A stretch of 64,000 bases of DNA from Ramlibacter alkalitolerans (GCF_016722765.1 NZ_JAEQND010000014.1:62001-126000); one strand, 5' to 3'; counted from the stretch's first letter, positions 45,223-55,934 are shown. Program-made: numbers and translations. The notes: generated by a model not told the origin, from the letters alone.

Positions 45223-46206
45223 ATGAGCGAAGTACTCAGGCTGTATCGGTACAAAGCTCTGCTTGGCGGCCGCCGCGCGTTATCCACCGAAGATCTCATG
45301 GCGAAACTGGAGATCTCGCGCGCGACGCTTAAACGCGATATCGCGAAGTTGCGGGACCAGTTCCGTCTGCCGGTCGTCTTCGACCGCGACCGCGGCGGCT
45401 ACTTCCTGGATGGCGGCCATACCGACAGCGAACTCCCCGGGCTGTGGTTCAGCGACCACGAAATCCTGGCGCTGGTCACGATCCAGCAACTTCTCACGCG
45501 CTTGGCGCCCGGCCTGCTTGGCCCAAAGCTTCGTCCATTACAGGACCGCCTGACGGACATCATGGCGAAGCATGGTCTGGAGGGCGCCCAAGTCGCCAAG
45601 CGAATCCGGCTTGTTCATGCGGGCAAGCGCAGTCTGAAGATCGAAGCCTTCGAAGCCGTTGCCGCGGCCACCATGGCGCGCAAGCGACTATTGGTCACGC
45701 ACTTTAACCGCCAGACGGGCGAACGCGTGCGCCGCGAGATCTCGCCCCAGCGGCTGGTGCACTATCGGGACAACTGGTACGTGGACGCATGGTGTCACCT
45801 GCGCGAGGACCTCCGTGCCTTCGCAATCGATGCACTCACTGAGGCCGACGTGCTCAACACGCAGGCGAAGGAGGTGAGCGAGAAGACGCTGGACCAAACC
45901 TTTGGCGGGGGCTACGGCATTTTCAATGGTGCCCCGAAGCAAATAGCCGTCTTGAAGTTTACCCCTGAGCGGGCGCGGTGGGTGCGAAGGGAGCAGTGGC
46001 ATCCGGAGCAGGAAGGCCGCGATGAACCCGATGGTAGCTATGTGCTGTCCATTCCCTATTCGGACGATCGGGAGTTGCTCGGGGACATCCTCCGGTTTGG
46101 CTCCGATGTTCAGGCGTTGTCTCCGCCCGAACTGCGAGCCAAGACACAGCTCGCCCTGCTGGCGGCGGCGGGTCGCTACGTCAACGCGGAAAAAGGAAGA
46201 GTTTGA
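45223..46206 (+). CDS. WYL-domain transcriptional regulator
   Basis: A 327-residue regulator: an N-terminal DeoR-type winged helix (residues 1-60, STEDLMAKLEISRATLKRDI), a central WYL domain (about 130-215) with PQRLVHYRDNWYVDAWCHL, and a C-terminal WCX-like extension (about 235-320). WYL proteins sense nucleic acids or nucleotides and often control phage defence systems. GGAGGGATGG precedes the ATG at 45223; an open extension upstream is not supported. It sits directly before the eight-gene Dpd-like operon and is the obvious candidate to control it. Confidence 0.9.
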   Translation: MSEVLRLYRYKALLGGRRALSTEDLMAKLEISRATLKRDIAKLRDQFRLPVVFDRDRGGYFLDGGHTDSELPGLWFSDHEILALVTIQQLLTRLAPGLLGPKLRPLQDRLTDIMAKHGLEGAQVAKRIRLVHAGKRSLKIEAFEAVAAATMARKRLLVTHFNRQTGERVRREISPQRLVHYRDNWYVDAWCHLREDLRAFAIDALTEADVLNTQAKEVSEKTLDQTFGGGYGIFNGAPKQIAVLKFTPERARWVRREQWHPEQEGRDEPDGSYVLSIPYSDDRELLGDILRFGSDVQALSPPELRAKTQLALLAAAGRYVNAEKGRV

Positions 46207-46363
46207 TGTTGTTCAACCTGGGTCTGGCCGTCGTCAGAGAAATCCCAGTCTCGGTGCTTTGCAGGGCTGGTCAACGGAGCGTAGCGTTCGGAAATAAGGC
46301 CGCTCTTGGCTTGTTCTCGGTCATTTGCTGCAACGCCGATCGGCACGGTAGGAGGAGGTGAGC

Positions 46364-49300
46364 TTGGATCTTGATGGGCTGGTGCTGGTCAACCGCGACT
46401 TTGGCTACTGCAAGATCACCGCGCACACGGGAAATAGCGTCCGTGTGAAGTTCATTGGAACGAATCGGGACGCTTGGTATGGTGTCCAGGTTGTCGCGGC
46501 GCAGAAAGACTTTAGATGGACGCCAATGCCTGCAGGGTTGAAATGCCGTGTACCTGATCGGGGCCTCTGCACGATCATTGAGGTTCCGTTCCAGCCTTCC
46601 AGCGCTCATGGGGTGCACGAGTACCTCGTGCTCTTTGACGGCGATGCGGGCGAGACGGCCAGGCTGACCGAGCGAGAGCTGTGGCCGATTCCCGGTAGCC
46701 TCGCCGAGACTCCGCTGACCCGCCTCACCAGCCTCCAAGGCGACTCGCTGCCGAACTTCCGCGCAAGGGAGGGCCTGTTGGCGGCTTTTCAACAGGTTGA
46801 TCGGGAGTCGGCAAACATTAGCGCGCTCGCTGCCAGCCGTGTCGCGCTGCTACCGCACCAAGCCTTTGTGATCGGCACCGTCATAGACGATCCGCTCTGG
46901 CGCTACATACTCGCGGACGAAGTCGGTCTGGGCAAAACCATCGAAGCCGGCGCCATCGCGCACCAACTGCTCAGCGAGAATCCCGATGCGCGGGTTCTCG
47001 TCCTATGCCCTGGCCCGCTGTCGCGCCAGTGGTTGTGCGAAATGCATTTGTCCTTCGGCGGGCGCGCCTTCCGCCTACTTGATCTGCACGACTCGTCGAA
47101 GGTCTCCCTCAAAGCCTGGCCACTGGTGATCTCTTCATTGAAGGTGGCCGCTCGGGATTACCGTGCCCGGATACTTGGCACGCAGTGGGACATGGTGATT
47201 GTGGATGAGGCCCACCAATTGCTGTGGAACGATGGCCATTACGGGTTGGTCGAGCAATTAGCCAGCGCTGCCCCGCGTCTGCTGTTGCTAAGTGCCGTTC
47301 CGGCACGCGAGCGCGATACAGAACTGATGCGGTTGCTACGGATGATCGAACCGGAACGCTACTGCGAGGGCAGTCCAGTAGTGGACCAATTCTCGACACT
47401 GTATGCAGCACAGTCCACGATTGGTCGGAGGCTTCGGATAGTCTCTCGTCAGCTTGACGACTCTGAGGATGTTGATCACGAACAACTCCAGAACGACGTG
47501 CATCGACTGTTGTCCATTGACGTGCTTCGGGAGGATGCGGATCTGCGCAACTTGGAGCGATTAGCGCAGGCGACTCAAGAAACCGCGGGCAGACTGCTTT
47601 GCTATCGACAGCTGGTCGACGAGGTGGTCTCGCGCTACCGCATAAGCCGACGGATTCTCAAGAATCGCCGTGCTCGCCTGGTCGACGCTGAATTGCTGCA
47701 CGGAGTCCCCCGCGCACTCATCACCGAGATCTACGAGCCGTCCGCGCTCGAGGCCCGGATCGCAGCCGAGGCGCTCGACCTGTTGTCCTCCCTGGCCAGC
47801 AGTTCAAGTTTAGATGCGCTTCAAGTCCTGTTCCGGAAGGTCGCACAGTCACTGTGCGATCCGGTCGGTCTCTACGAGATCGCGAACGCTTTGGTTGCGG
47901 GTGACGGCGGGACCAAGGTGGACATGCGGATCTTCGATGCCAATGCAGCCTTCGACTACGACGAACAGGATGCGGTGCTTGGAGGCTGCGCCGATGTCTT
48001 CGCGCCCGAACTCGACCCGTCCCGGCTGACTCGCTGGGTGAGCCTGCTGCGTGCCGCCATCGAAGTGCCGGAGCAGGCCCGAATCATGGCCTTGAAGGCC
48101 TGCCTGAGGCGACTCTTAGCCGAGGGATCCCGCAAGCTGCTCGTATTCGCTGGAACATTTGGCGCCGCCGAGTACGTGGCCGAGTCGTTGACTGCGGACT
48201 TCGGCAACGAGGCCGTTGCGTCATTCCGGCATGACCTGCATGACGACGAGAAGGAAAAGCAGGTCGCCCGCTTTAAGCGCGACGCGCAGTGCTGCATTCT
48301 AGTGTCCGATGAGTCCGGCGGCGAAGGTCGGAACTTCCAGTTCGCGGACGTGCTTGTGCACTTCGATCTTCCTTGGTCGGTTTCGGCGATGGAGCAGCGC
48401 ATCGGAAGATTGGACCGGATCGGGCGCGATCGGCCCGTCCGCTCGTTCGTGATCTGCCCCGCCGGGGGCCTCGAAGAGGCATGGCTGCACTGCCTAGACC
48501 AGGGCTTCGGCGTGTTCACACGCTCGATCAGCGGGCTGGAATTCATGCTTCATGCCACGGAACGACTTGCCGTGAAGACCGCGGTCGAGGGAGGGCCTGC
48601 GGCACTGGCCGACATGATCCCGGGTATCAGAGAGGCGAGTGAACGGGAACGTGCCACCGACGACGCCGAAGCCTTGACCGATGCGGCTTCGTTCCGCCGC
48701 ACGAGTCTCTACCTGCGGGCCACCGAGAGTCGGGCTGACGAGATGCTCGAGAAGTCGGTTCCCTCATACCTGCGTGCAATCGGCCGTGGAGATGCGGCCA
48801 GGCGGGTGACGGATGACAAGGACCCAAACCTCAGGATCTGGCGTCTGAGGCCGGAGGAGGTTACGGACTACAAGCTGGTCGGACTGGAACGACAGGGCGA
48901 GATTCCCCTAAAAGATTGCCATGGCACGTTCTCGCGTTCAGTCGCGCGAGACAGGCCCGATTTGGACTTCTTCGGAATCGGCCACCCTGTGGTTGACGCG
49001 TTAGCTGTAGCGATCAGGCAGCACATTCGAGGACGCTCGCTGATGGTCCGCATCGAAACCGACACGGTGACACCTGGATTGATCCTGCTTTCAGCATGGA
49101 GGGTGGTGCGGTTCACGTCAGAGGGAACTGAGAGCCTCACCGAACGGGCCTTGCGCTTAGTGCGTGGTCGGGTCGTCTGGGGGGCGGTAGATTTGGAGAC
49201 CGGGGAAGAGTTTGATGCTGCGATTGCCAGCAGGCTTGCGGCGGAACTAAGCAGTGAGGAGGCTGTTACCCATGACATGGCGCGCGACCAAGTGATTGAA

Positions 49301-49582
49301 CTGGTAAGCCCTGTGCAACGTTCATGGTCTGCCACCTTAAACGCCTTGATGGCGCGTGCAGCAGCGAAGGCCTTGGAGGCCTACAAGGCGAGGTACGGGG
49401 AAGCGGATGCGTCCTTCTGCGAGCAATTGTTGACAGAGGCCAAGGCCGTGGCCCGGACGCGATTGGACGAAGGGGACGAATATGCACAAGCTGTATCCGC
49501 GACACTGGACGCGATTCAGCGCGCGGTACTTGAATCGGATGTGCTCTGCCTATTAAAGGTCGATCCACTGCCGCAGCCATGA
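46364..49582 (+). CDS. dpdE: DpdE-like SNF2-family helicase
   Basis: A 1072-residue SWI2/SNF2 ATPase. Walker A is ADEVGLGKTIEAG (about residues 184-196), the DEAH box is VDEAHQLL (about 280), motif III LLLSAVPAR, and the helicase C half ends with QRIGRLDRIGR (about 678-688). The N-terminal 120 residues carry a small beta-rich domain as in RapA/HepA-type proteins, and a long C-terminal extension is unassigned. A TTG start at 46364 with GGAGG 5 bases upstream is favoured; GTG at 46358 lies too close to the ribosome-binding site. First gene of the Dpd-like operon; role inferred as DNA translocation during restriction. Confidence 0.75.
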   Translation: MDLDGLVLVNRDFGYCKITAHTGNSVRVKFIGTNRDAWYGVQVVAAQKDFRWTPMPAGLKCRVPDRGLCTIIEVPFQPSSAHGVHEYLVLFDGDAGETARLTERELWPIPGSLAETPLTRLTSLQGDSLPNFRAREGLLAAFQQVDRESANISALAASRVALLPHQAFVIGTVIDDPLWRYILADEVGLGKTIEAGAIAHQLLSENPDARVLVLCPGPLSRQWLCEMHLSFGGRAFRLLDLHDSSKVSLKAWPLVISSLKVAARDYRARILGTQWDMVIVDEAHQLLWNDGHYGLVEQLASAAPRLLLLSAVPARERDTELMRLLRMIEPERYCEGSPVVDQFSTLYAAQSTIGRRLRIVSRQLDDSEDVDHEQLQNDVHRLLSIDVLREDADLRNLERLAQATQETAGRLLCYRQLVDEVVSRYRISRRILKNRRARLVDAELLHGVPRALITEIYEPSALEARIAAEALDLLSSLASSSSLDALQVLFRKVAQSLCDPVGLYEIANALVAGDGGTKVDMRIFDANAAFDYDEQDAVLGGCADVFAPELDPSRLTRWVSLLRAAIEVPEQARIMALKACLRRLLAEGSRKLLVFAGTFGAAEYVAESLTADFGNEAVASFRHDLHDDEKEKQVARFKRDAQCCILVSDESGGEGRNFQFADVLVHFDLPWSVSAMEQRIGRLDRIGRDRPVRSFVICPAGGLEEAWLHCLDQGFGVFTRSISGLEFMLHATERLAVKTAVEGGPAALADMIPGIREASERERATDDAEALTDAASFRRTSLYLRATESRADEMLEKSVPSYLRAIGRGDAARRVTDDKDPNLRIWRLRPEEVTDYKLVGLERQGEIPLKDCHGTFSRSVARDRPDLDFFGIGHPVVDALAVAIRQHIRGRSLMVRIETDTVTPGLILLSAWRVVRFTSEGTESLTERALRLVRGRVVWGAVDLETGEEFDAAIASRLAAELSSEEAVTHDMARDQVIELVSPVQRSWSATLNALMARAAAKALEAYKARYGEADASFCEQLLTEAKAVARTRLDEGDEYAQAVSATLDAIQRAVLESDVLCLLKVDPLPQP

Positions 49583-52023
49583 TCGTTTCTCATATCCTTG
49601 GACACCTTCTCCAGTTCGGTCAAGTACCGGCCTGGTACGCCGCAAGCGATTTCGCAGGTCCGGGGGGCCATGCCATCCGGCGGCTCGTTGCTGCCATGCG
49701 CGCCGGTGCCAGCGGCCCCGATTGGGCCGTGCTCGTGCGCCAGTGTCTGCGCCGATTGCCGGATAGCGAGCGGGTGTTGGTAAAGCGACTCAATGGAACG
49801 ACGGAGGCGCTTCTCCGTGACGTCGATGTGCGCCAGGAGTTCGATGGCACCTTAGTTGCCGAGCCTTACCGGCCCGACTGGGTAGCCGAATTGGGCGACC
49901 AGGCCCTGGATAGACCTCGTGCGGAGGCGGCCGATGCGGCTCCGCCTGTGGCGGGGGAGCCCTGGCTGCGCCATCTGCTCGGCAAAAGCGCTTGGAAGTC
50001 TCATGCGCAGCGGGAAGCTACGTGGCAGGCCTTGAACGCACCTGTGAACTCGACGCTTCTAGTTGGCTTGCCGACAGGCTCCGGCAAGAGCCTGGTCTAC
50101 CAATGCTGTGCGGCTTTCGAGACCGGCCTGACCGTGTTGGTGGTACCAACGATTGCGTTGGGCATCGACCAACTCGCTGCCGTTCGCGAACTTCCCTTCG
50201 CACAAGCCTATGAGCCGATGTTCTACACGTCGGACCAGGATGCGCAGGCCGTGCTCGAGGCCGTGCAGTCGAGACGCTGCCGGCTGCTTATAACCTCTCC
50301 GGAAGCCATCGTCGCCGGCCGGTTGGCAGGCCCTCTGCGAAGTCACGCGCAGGATGGTTTCCTGCGTCGTCTCGTGGTCGACGAGGCTCATCTTATCGAG
50401 TCATGGGGGGCCGACTTTCGAGTCGAGTTTCAGTTGCTCGGCGCTGTGTTGCGCGAATGGCGGGCCCTGGCCCCGTCGGGTGTCAGGGTGTTGCTATTGT
50501 CGGCTACCTTCTCGCCCTCGACCCCTCCGATGCTTCGGGACATGTTCGCCGGAGGCGACGTGGCCTGGGAAGCGCACATCGTCCAGCGCCTGCGGCCCGA
50601 GATTCACTACTTCGCCGTGCCAGACTGGGTCCACCCTGAAGAGCAGGTACAGCGGGTGAGCGAGGCGTTGCGCCGCCTTCCCCGGCCTGCCATCCTCTAC
50701 GTCACCGAAATCGATAGCGCGCGCGAGTGGGGTGAGCACTTCCGCAGCGCCGGCTTCGTCCGCTTCCGCGTTTTTCACGGTGACACACGTGGTCCCGAAC
50801 GCCAAGCCATTATGAAGGCTTGGCGGAACGACGAACTCGACCTCGTCGTGGCCACCTCCGCATTCGGCATGGGGGTGGACAAGCCCGACGTCAAAGCGGT
50901 GGTGCACGCATGCTTTCCTGAAGGCATCGACCGCTTCTATCAAGAGGTCGGACGGGGGGGGCGCGACGGAGAGCCCTGCGTCTCGTTATTAGTACCCAAG
51001 CGCCGCGACGAACGCATCGCACGCACAATGGGCCCAACGCTGCTCAAGGATGCCGAGAAGGTAAACGGCCGATGGCGCGCGATGTGGCATTCCCGTGAGA
51101 CCGTGGCCGATGCGGATGACAGGTCGACGGTCAAATTTCGAATCAGGACAGATGTCCAACCGGAACATCGATTCGGCAGACAAAGCTTCAGTGAGAACGA
51201 GCGCTGGAACAAGCGACTTCTGCTGATGATGGATCGTGCTGGCCTTATCCGCATCGAATCCCTCGGGTGGGAGCGCCGGCAGGAGGACGCTGATTCGGTC
51301 AAGTGGGCCGTGGTCCGTCCCTTTACCTCAACACTGCAGATGGAGAGTGGGCTGTCGGAGATGCTTACAGAAATGCGCGCACGTGAGATCTTGTCCATTC
51401 AGCGATCTGTGGACGCGCTGGTCCGATATTTCCACAGGGAACGGGCGGTATGCCGCGAACTCAGGACGCACTACGGGCCGGAAACTTCACGGAGTTGCGG
51501 ATCTTGTGCTTTGTGCCGAAGCCATCGTGAGCGTCCCGCGGGGATGGGATCGCTCGAACTCGATGAGGAACTCACTGTCACGAGCCCGGCAGTACAGGTG
51601 GTCCAGGCTCCTGCGCTAAGCGACCCTAATTCACGATCTGAACTGGTGCGAGCGCTCCGCCAGGTTCTACAGAGCCACCGGGTCGACCGTTTCTTGATGG
51701 GATCCGTAAATCGCCCAGCGCTCGAGGCGCTACTCGAGCATGCCGATGACGGCGCACGTCCGTATCGGATCGACGAATTGGGGCAGAAACCCACACCGCA
51801 TGTTCGGCCACACGAAGCAGTGGTCGTCCTTCACGTAGGCACCATCGATGAGGGTGCAGGCATCTACAACCGAAGAGGCCGCTGGGTTGCGCATTGGCTG
51901 TTGGGGGGCACAATTGAACACATTCCGGGGCGTTGGCCCTTCCTGCACGAGTACGGCGCGCTGGCGTATCCGGGTGTGGATGGACTGAGTCAGTGGCTTA
52001 ACCGTAGCGATGTTTGCACTTAG
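49579..52023 (+). CDS. dpdF: DpdF-like RecQ-type DEAD/DEAH helicase
   Basis: An 814-residue ATP-dependent DNA helicase. Walker A is LPTGSGKSLVYQ (about 163-174), motif II VDEAHLIESWG (about 267-277), motif III LLLSATFS, and motifs V-VI ATSAFGMGVDKPDVK and YQEVGRGGRDGEP (about 453-465). A four-cysteine cluster (CRELRTHYGPETSRSCG, then CALC, about 627-650) looks like the RecQ zinc site. About 180 residues before the helicase and 150 after it are specific to this family. Overlaps dpdE by 4 bases. Confidence 0.75.
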   Translation: MIVSHILGHLLQFGQVPAWYAASDFAGPGGHAIRRLVAAMRAGASGPDWAVLVRQCLRRLPDSERVLVKRLNGTTEALLRDVDVRQEFDGTLVAEPYRPDWVAELGDQALDRPRAEAADAAPPVAGEPWLRHLLGKSAWKSHAQREATWQALNAPVNSTLLVGLPTGSGKSLVYQCCAAFETGLTVLVVPTIALGIDQLAAVRELPFAQAYEPMFYTSDQDAQAVLEAVQSRRCRLLITSPEAIVAGRLAGPLRSHAQDGFLRRLVVDEAHLIESWGADFRVEFQLLGAVLREWRALAPSGVRVLLLSATFSPSTPPMLRDMFAGGDVAWEAHIVQRLRPEIHYFAVPDWVHPEEQVQRVSEALRRLPRPAILYVTEIDSAREWGEHFRSAGFVRFRVFHGDTRGPERQAIMKAWRNDELDLVVATSAFGMGVDKPDVKAVVHACFPEGIDRFYQEVGRGGRDGEPCVSLLVPKRRDERIARTMGPTLLKDAEKVNGRWRAMWHSRETVADADDRSTVKFRIRTDVQPEHRFGRQSFSENERWNKRLLLMMDRAGLIRIESLGWERRQEDADSVKWAVVRPFTSTLQMESGLSEMLTEMRAREILSIQRSVDALVRYFHRERAVCRELRTHYGPETSRSCGSCALCRSHRERPAGMGSLELDEELTVTSPAVQVVQAPALSDPNSRSELVRALRQVLQSHRVDRFLMGSVNRPALEALLEHADDGARPYRIDELGQKPTPHVRPHEAVVVLHVGTIDEGAGIYNRRGRWVAHWLLGGTIEHIPGRWPFLHEYGALAYPGVDGLSQWLNRSDVCT

Positions 52024-52041
52024 GCGTTCATCCGACAGACC

Positions 52042-52917
52042 ATGTTCACAGACAACCCAACGATCCCGGCTCAGCTTGAAGTATTGCTGGACGTGGTTCA
52101 TGCAATGCGTCAGCGCAAGTGCAGCGCCGAGGCCCTCCGCCACTTGATCCAACCTGAGGGGCTACCGGGCGTAAAGCCCAACAGTGCGCAAGTAGACAAC
52201 CACTTAGCCGCGGCAAGAGAACTCGAGTTGGTGAAGGCCGACGAGAACCAGGACATCCGTCTGACCTATTCATTTCGAGGTGAGCATAGGGCCAAGCCAG
52301 CCATTCTGGCCGCCTTTGATTGCATCGCACTCGCCAATGCCAACGTGGAGAAATGGGCGGGGCGTTTCTATGCTTACATGATCGCGCAGGAGGACGACTT
52401 CAACGGTGGCCAGGCCGCGGTTGAAGCGTTCGCCAACAAATTCATGGTGGACCTGCCCTCCAGCGTCGACAAAGGCAATCCGATGAACCTGGAAAAACAT
52501 CGGGCGTTGATGCGTTGGTATCCATATGTTGGCATGGGTTGGGTGGACCCTTCTGGTGCGTTCAATGCGGACCCTACCGAGCGGCTACGTCGCGCCCTTC
52601 CCGTAATCTGGGAAGACGAGCGAAAGCTCGATGCCCAGGAATTTATGGATCGTATGGGCCGTGCCTGCCCGGAGTTAGATGGAGGTGCGCTGTTCAACGA
52701 GGTGACCGAGGCATTGTTTTCTGCTTCGGCGCGACAGTGCACACAGGCCCTCGCCACCGCGCTTCGCAGGCTCCACGACGAGGGGGTATTGCGGCTGCAT
52801 TGCCCGTCCGACAGTAAAGGCTGGAGCCTTGATAGGGCGGGACAAAGCCAAGTGACCGGTGAAGCCTCGAACCGCTTCGACGCGGTCGAGCGGGTTGGAC
52901 GGAGGTCCAAGGCATGA
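52042..52917 (+). CDS. dpdG: DpdG-like protein
   Basis: A 291-residue soluble protein with no catalytic motif. The N-terminus (about 10-75) and the C-terminus (about 225-275) each look like winged-helix domains (QLEVLLDVVHAMRQRKCSAE; LATALRRLHDEGVLRLHC). It is assigned mainly by size and by its fixed place between the RecQ-like and ATPase genes. Its stop overlaps the next start (ATGA). It may act as a DNA-binding adaptor. Confidence 0.62.
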   Translation: MFTDNPTIPAQLEVLLDVVHAMRQRKCSAEALRHLIQPEGLPGVKPNSAQVDNHLAAARELELVKADENQDIRLTYSFRGEHRAKPAILAAFDCIALANANVEKWAGRFYAYMIAQEDDFNGGQAAVEAFANKFMVDLPSSVDKGNPMNLEKHRALMRWYPYVGMGWVDPSGAFNADPTERLRRALPVIWEDERKLDAQEFMDRMGRACPELDGGALFNEVTEALFSASARQCTQALATALRRLHDEGVLRLHCPSDSKGWSLDRAGQSQVTGEASNRFDAVERVGRRSKA

Positions 52918-55900
52918 GACTAGACAGACAGCCCGCGAAGCCAGGAGACATCTGTTGGGACTCCGCGTACGCGACGCGGATGCTCTCTCCCATCTCGCAG
53001 GTGGGCGTCGATGCGACTGACTGGTTCCTCGCGACGCATTCGCCTATCACTTGCGAGGACTCCGCTGGGCCAGTGGAGCAGCAGGATCTTTTCGAGGAAC
53101 TTTTCGCCGCTTCCAAGCCCGAGACACTGGTCATCGTCAAAGGCGAGCACGGCGCCGGCAAGTCGCAATTGATCAACTGGCTCAAGCTGCGCTTTGATGA
53201 TGCGCTCGCTCATGGCGAACATCCGGGGGTGGGGAAACGGCGCCTTAGGTCTGTCCTGATCCGCCGTCGGTCGGGTAGCCTCAAAGACGCGCTGGAGCAA
53301 CTCGTTGAGCAACTGCCTGAGTACGAACGCTACCTGGCCAAGATCCAAGCGGCGATCGCTGGCGTGTCCGGAGAGGCGGCAAAGCGTCGCCTCTATACCG
53401 AGATGCAACACTGCCTCCTTGCCACACGCGATGCAACGCACAAAAAATTGAAGGCCTTAGACGAGGTATTTAACGCCAACGCCACTGTGGCTTGGCTTTG
53501 TCGCAAAGGTGGGGCGATTGACCGCAACATTCGACGCTTGACCGAAGAGAGCGACGTGGCCGCGCGCGAGGCGCTGCCACCCTTTACTGACGAGGACTTC
53601 GACTTCCCCGCAAATGCGCGGTTCGGATTCGACGACGATCTCGCTGACCGGTTGTCGGACGATGAGGCATTGAGGCGCGATGCCGCGACAAGAGCGACCG
53701 AACATTTGCGCCAGGCTATCGCGGGGCTTACCGGACTTCGGGGCCACACGCTCAATGAGATCTTCCGACAAATTCGGGAGGAGATGCAGCGTCAAGGCGA
53801 AGCCTTGGCACTCTTCGTCGAGGATGTCTCTACGCTGTCTGTCCTTGATGAGGAATTGATCAACGCGCTGCAACCCCTTAACGATCCTGCGTTGTGTCCG
53901 CTCCTCAGTGTATTGGGCATGACTGTGCCGGCCTTCAATCGACTGCCGGACAACCTGCGAGGGCGCACCGACCGCGTGCTTGAGATCTTGCCGCAAGCTA
54001 GCCTCACGACATCCGAAGCCGGTGGCGACGCGACAGACCGCTTTGTTGCGCGCTACTTGAACGGACTTCGAGTAGGACCGCAACAGGTGCACGTCCTCGG
54101 TGACGACGTCCGACACTATGGTGACCAGCGCCACAGTGCGTGCGAGGAGTGCGCGTTGAAGTCGAAGTGTTTTGAGGCTTTCGGCGCCGTGCGTTTCGGC
54201 GAGGCCGAAGTCGGTCTCTACCCTTTGTCGCCAGGAGCTGCGAGGCGCCTGCTATCGGGTCTGACTGATACGAAGCTCTTGACACCCCGAACGCTACTGC
54301 AGTTCGTCGTGCTGCGACTGTTAGGCGGCATGGCCAAGGAATCCCGAAGCGTCAATCTGGGTATGTCCATAGAACCGCGATCTCCGCGGGATCTCCTCGT
54401 CGAGCAGGACCGGATGCTGATCGGATGGACTGCGGACCAAAAAGGTCGGATACCGTTTCTGCTGTATTACTGGACAGGTTCTGAGACCCTTGCGGGCGGC
54501 GCAACTTCCCTATCCCCGATGCTCCCATGGTTCGGGCATCCACCCTTCAGTCAGGGGACGGCCCCGAGACCTTCGCCTGTGAGGCCCCAAGCCCCCGAAC
54601 CGAAGCCCCGGGTCCCTCTGGTGCCTGAGGTGTCAAGTAAGTACACGGAGGCCATCAATCGATTGCAGGCCTGGTTTCGACTGGAGCGCCCTCTCGAGGG
54701 AGACTCAGACTTCCGCAAAATGTTGGCGGCGGTCATTACTCAATCTCTCCCTCTTGATGATGTACGCGAACCGTCCGATCGGATCAGGCGCGCTTCCGGG
54801 TCAATCGATGCCTCTAACATCGAGATTGAGGGCATGATCCGAAAGCCGAGTGTGGCGAGCAAGGCCCGCTTTAGCTTCAGCAGGTCTGAGGAGATCTTTC
54901 AGTTGCTCACGGACCTCTCCGCGTTCGAGCACCTTGGTCGGAAATCGTGGCGCTTCCCTGGTGGGGAGGACGCGCGACGGCGCTATGGAACATGGCTTGC
55001 GAACAATGCCGACAAACTCATCCGCAGCTTCGATTTCAGCTCGTCCAAACCGGCTGATGCTATCCGAGTCGGCATTCGCTTCCTGCACTTGGCGTACAGG
55101 TTCTCAAATCGTAAGGACCTCCCACCCGACAAGGCGGGGGCGGTCGAGGCAATCGTCTCCTTCAAGCCTACTCCGGCCCTAACTCTTACGGCGTCAACGC
55201 AAGAACTTGCCGCCAGCCTTCCGCAACGGGTGCAGGAAATCCGCGACTTTATCGTGGAAGAGCAGGCCGTCCGGCAGGGTACGGGCGGTATCAACTTCAT
55301 CGATCCGCGTCCATTCATCGAGCACCTATCGGCCCCGCCGGAAGACCTCTCGCTAGGAGAGATCGACGCGGCCAAGACAGTCACCGACTATCCAGCCATC
55401 GGTCGCCTAATTGCATCTAAGTGGGCAAAGCTGGATGAGGTGCTGGGAGAGGAGCAACGGGCGCTCTACCGTCTAACCTATTCGCTCGAACCGCTTCTGC
55501 GGGCATGGGGACTGTCGACTGGATCGATACCGGATGCGCTGCGCGAGTACCTCGAGGGCGCGCGAGCCGTCATCAAGGCCTGCGAGGCTGCCGGTCAGTC
55601 TTTGGGCGATTCGGGACTGCAAAACCAGATCCGCGACTTGGCGCCCGCAGTCGTCTCGCGATACGTGTTGGCCATCGAAGACGCCATCAAGGTGTTGGAA
55701 GCTGAACCCGTGTCCGTGTTGAACCTGGATATTGCGTCTGTCAAAGACACGGTCGACTTCGTTTCGCGCGCTGACAACGCAATTCAGCGCCTGCAACAGA
55801 CTCTCGCCGAACGCCTGTCTGAGGTGCTGACGGAGGAAGAGGTAGAGATGGATCGGAATAACGCATTGTCTGCTATAGATGAACTCGTGGCCCTAGGCAG

Positions 55901-55934
55901 CGAGGAGTCTGGCGCGGCCGGAGCCAAGGTATGA
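52914..55934 (+). CDS. dpdH: DpdH-like P-loop ATPase
   Basis: A 1006-residue ATPase. Walker A is KGEHGAGKSQLINWL (about 77-91) and a Walker B-like strand is LALFVEDVSTLS (about 300). A four-cysteine segment (CEECALKSKC, about 409-418) may bind zinc. The second half (from about 560) is predicted helical with long amphipathic helices and an acidic C-terminus. The architecture resembles large ATPases that organise defence complexes. Overlaps neighbours on both sides by 4 bases. Confidence 0.7.
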   Translation: MRLDRQPAKPGDICWDSAYATRMLSPISQVGVDATDWFLATHSPITCEDSAGPVEQQDLFEELFAASKPETLVIVKGEHGAGKSQLINWLKLRFDDALAHGEHPGVGKRRLRSVLIRRRSGSLKDALEQLVEQLPEYERYLAKIQAAIAGVSGEAAKRRLYTEMQHCLLATRDATHKKLKALDEVFNANATVAWLCRKGGAIDRNIRRLTEESDVAAREALPPFTDEDFDFPANARFGFDDDLADRLSDDEALRRDAATRATEHLRQAIAGLTGLRGHTLNEIFRQIREEMQRQGEALALFVEDVSTLSVLDEELINALQPLNDPALCPLLSVLGMTVPAFNRLPDNLRGRTDRVLEILPQASLTTSEAGGDATDRFVARYLNGLRVGPQQVHVLGDDVRHYGDQRHSACEECALKSKCFEAFGAVRFGEAEVGLYPLSPGAARRLLSGLTDTKLLTPRTLLQFVVLRLLGGMAKESRSVNLGMSIEPRSPRDLLVEQDRMLIGWTADQKGRIPFLLYYWTGSETLAGGATSLSPMLPWFGHPPFSQGTAPRPSPVRPQAPEPKPRVPLVPEVSSKYTEAINRLQAWFRLERPLEGDSDFRKMLAAVITQSLPLDDVREPSDRIRRASGSIDASNIEIEGMIRKPSVASKARFSFSRSEEIFQLLTDLSAFEHLGRKSWRFPGGEDARRRYGTWLANNADKLIRSFDFSSSKPADAIRVGIRFLHLAYRFSNRKDLPPDKAGAVEAIVSFKPTPALTLTASTQELAASLPQRVQEIRDFIVEEQAVRQGTGGINFIDPRPFIEHLSAPPEDLSLGEIDAAKTVTDYPAIGRLIASKWAKLDEVLGEEQRALYRLTYSLEPLLRAWGLSTGSIPDALREYLEGARAVIKACEAAGQSLGDSGLQNQIRDLAPAVVSRYVLAIEDAIKVLEAEPVSVLNLDIASVKDTVDFVSRADNAIQRLQQTLAERLSEVLTEEEVEMDRNNALSAIDELVALGSEESGAAGAKV

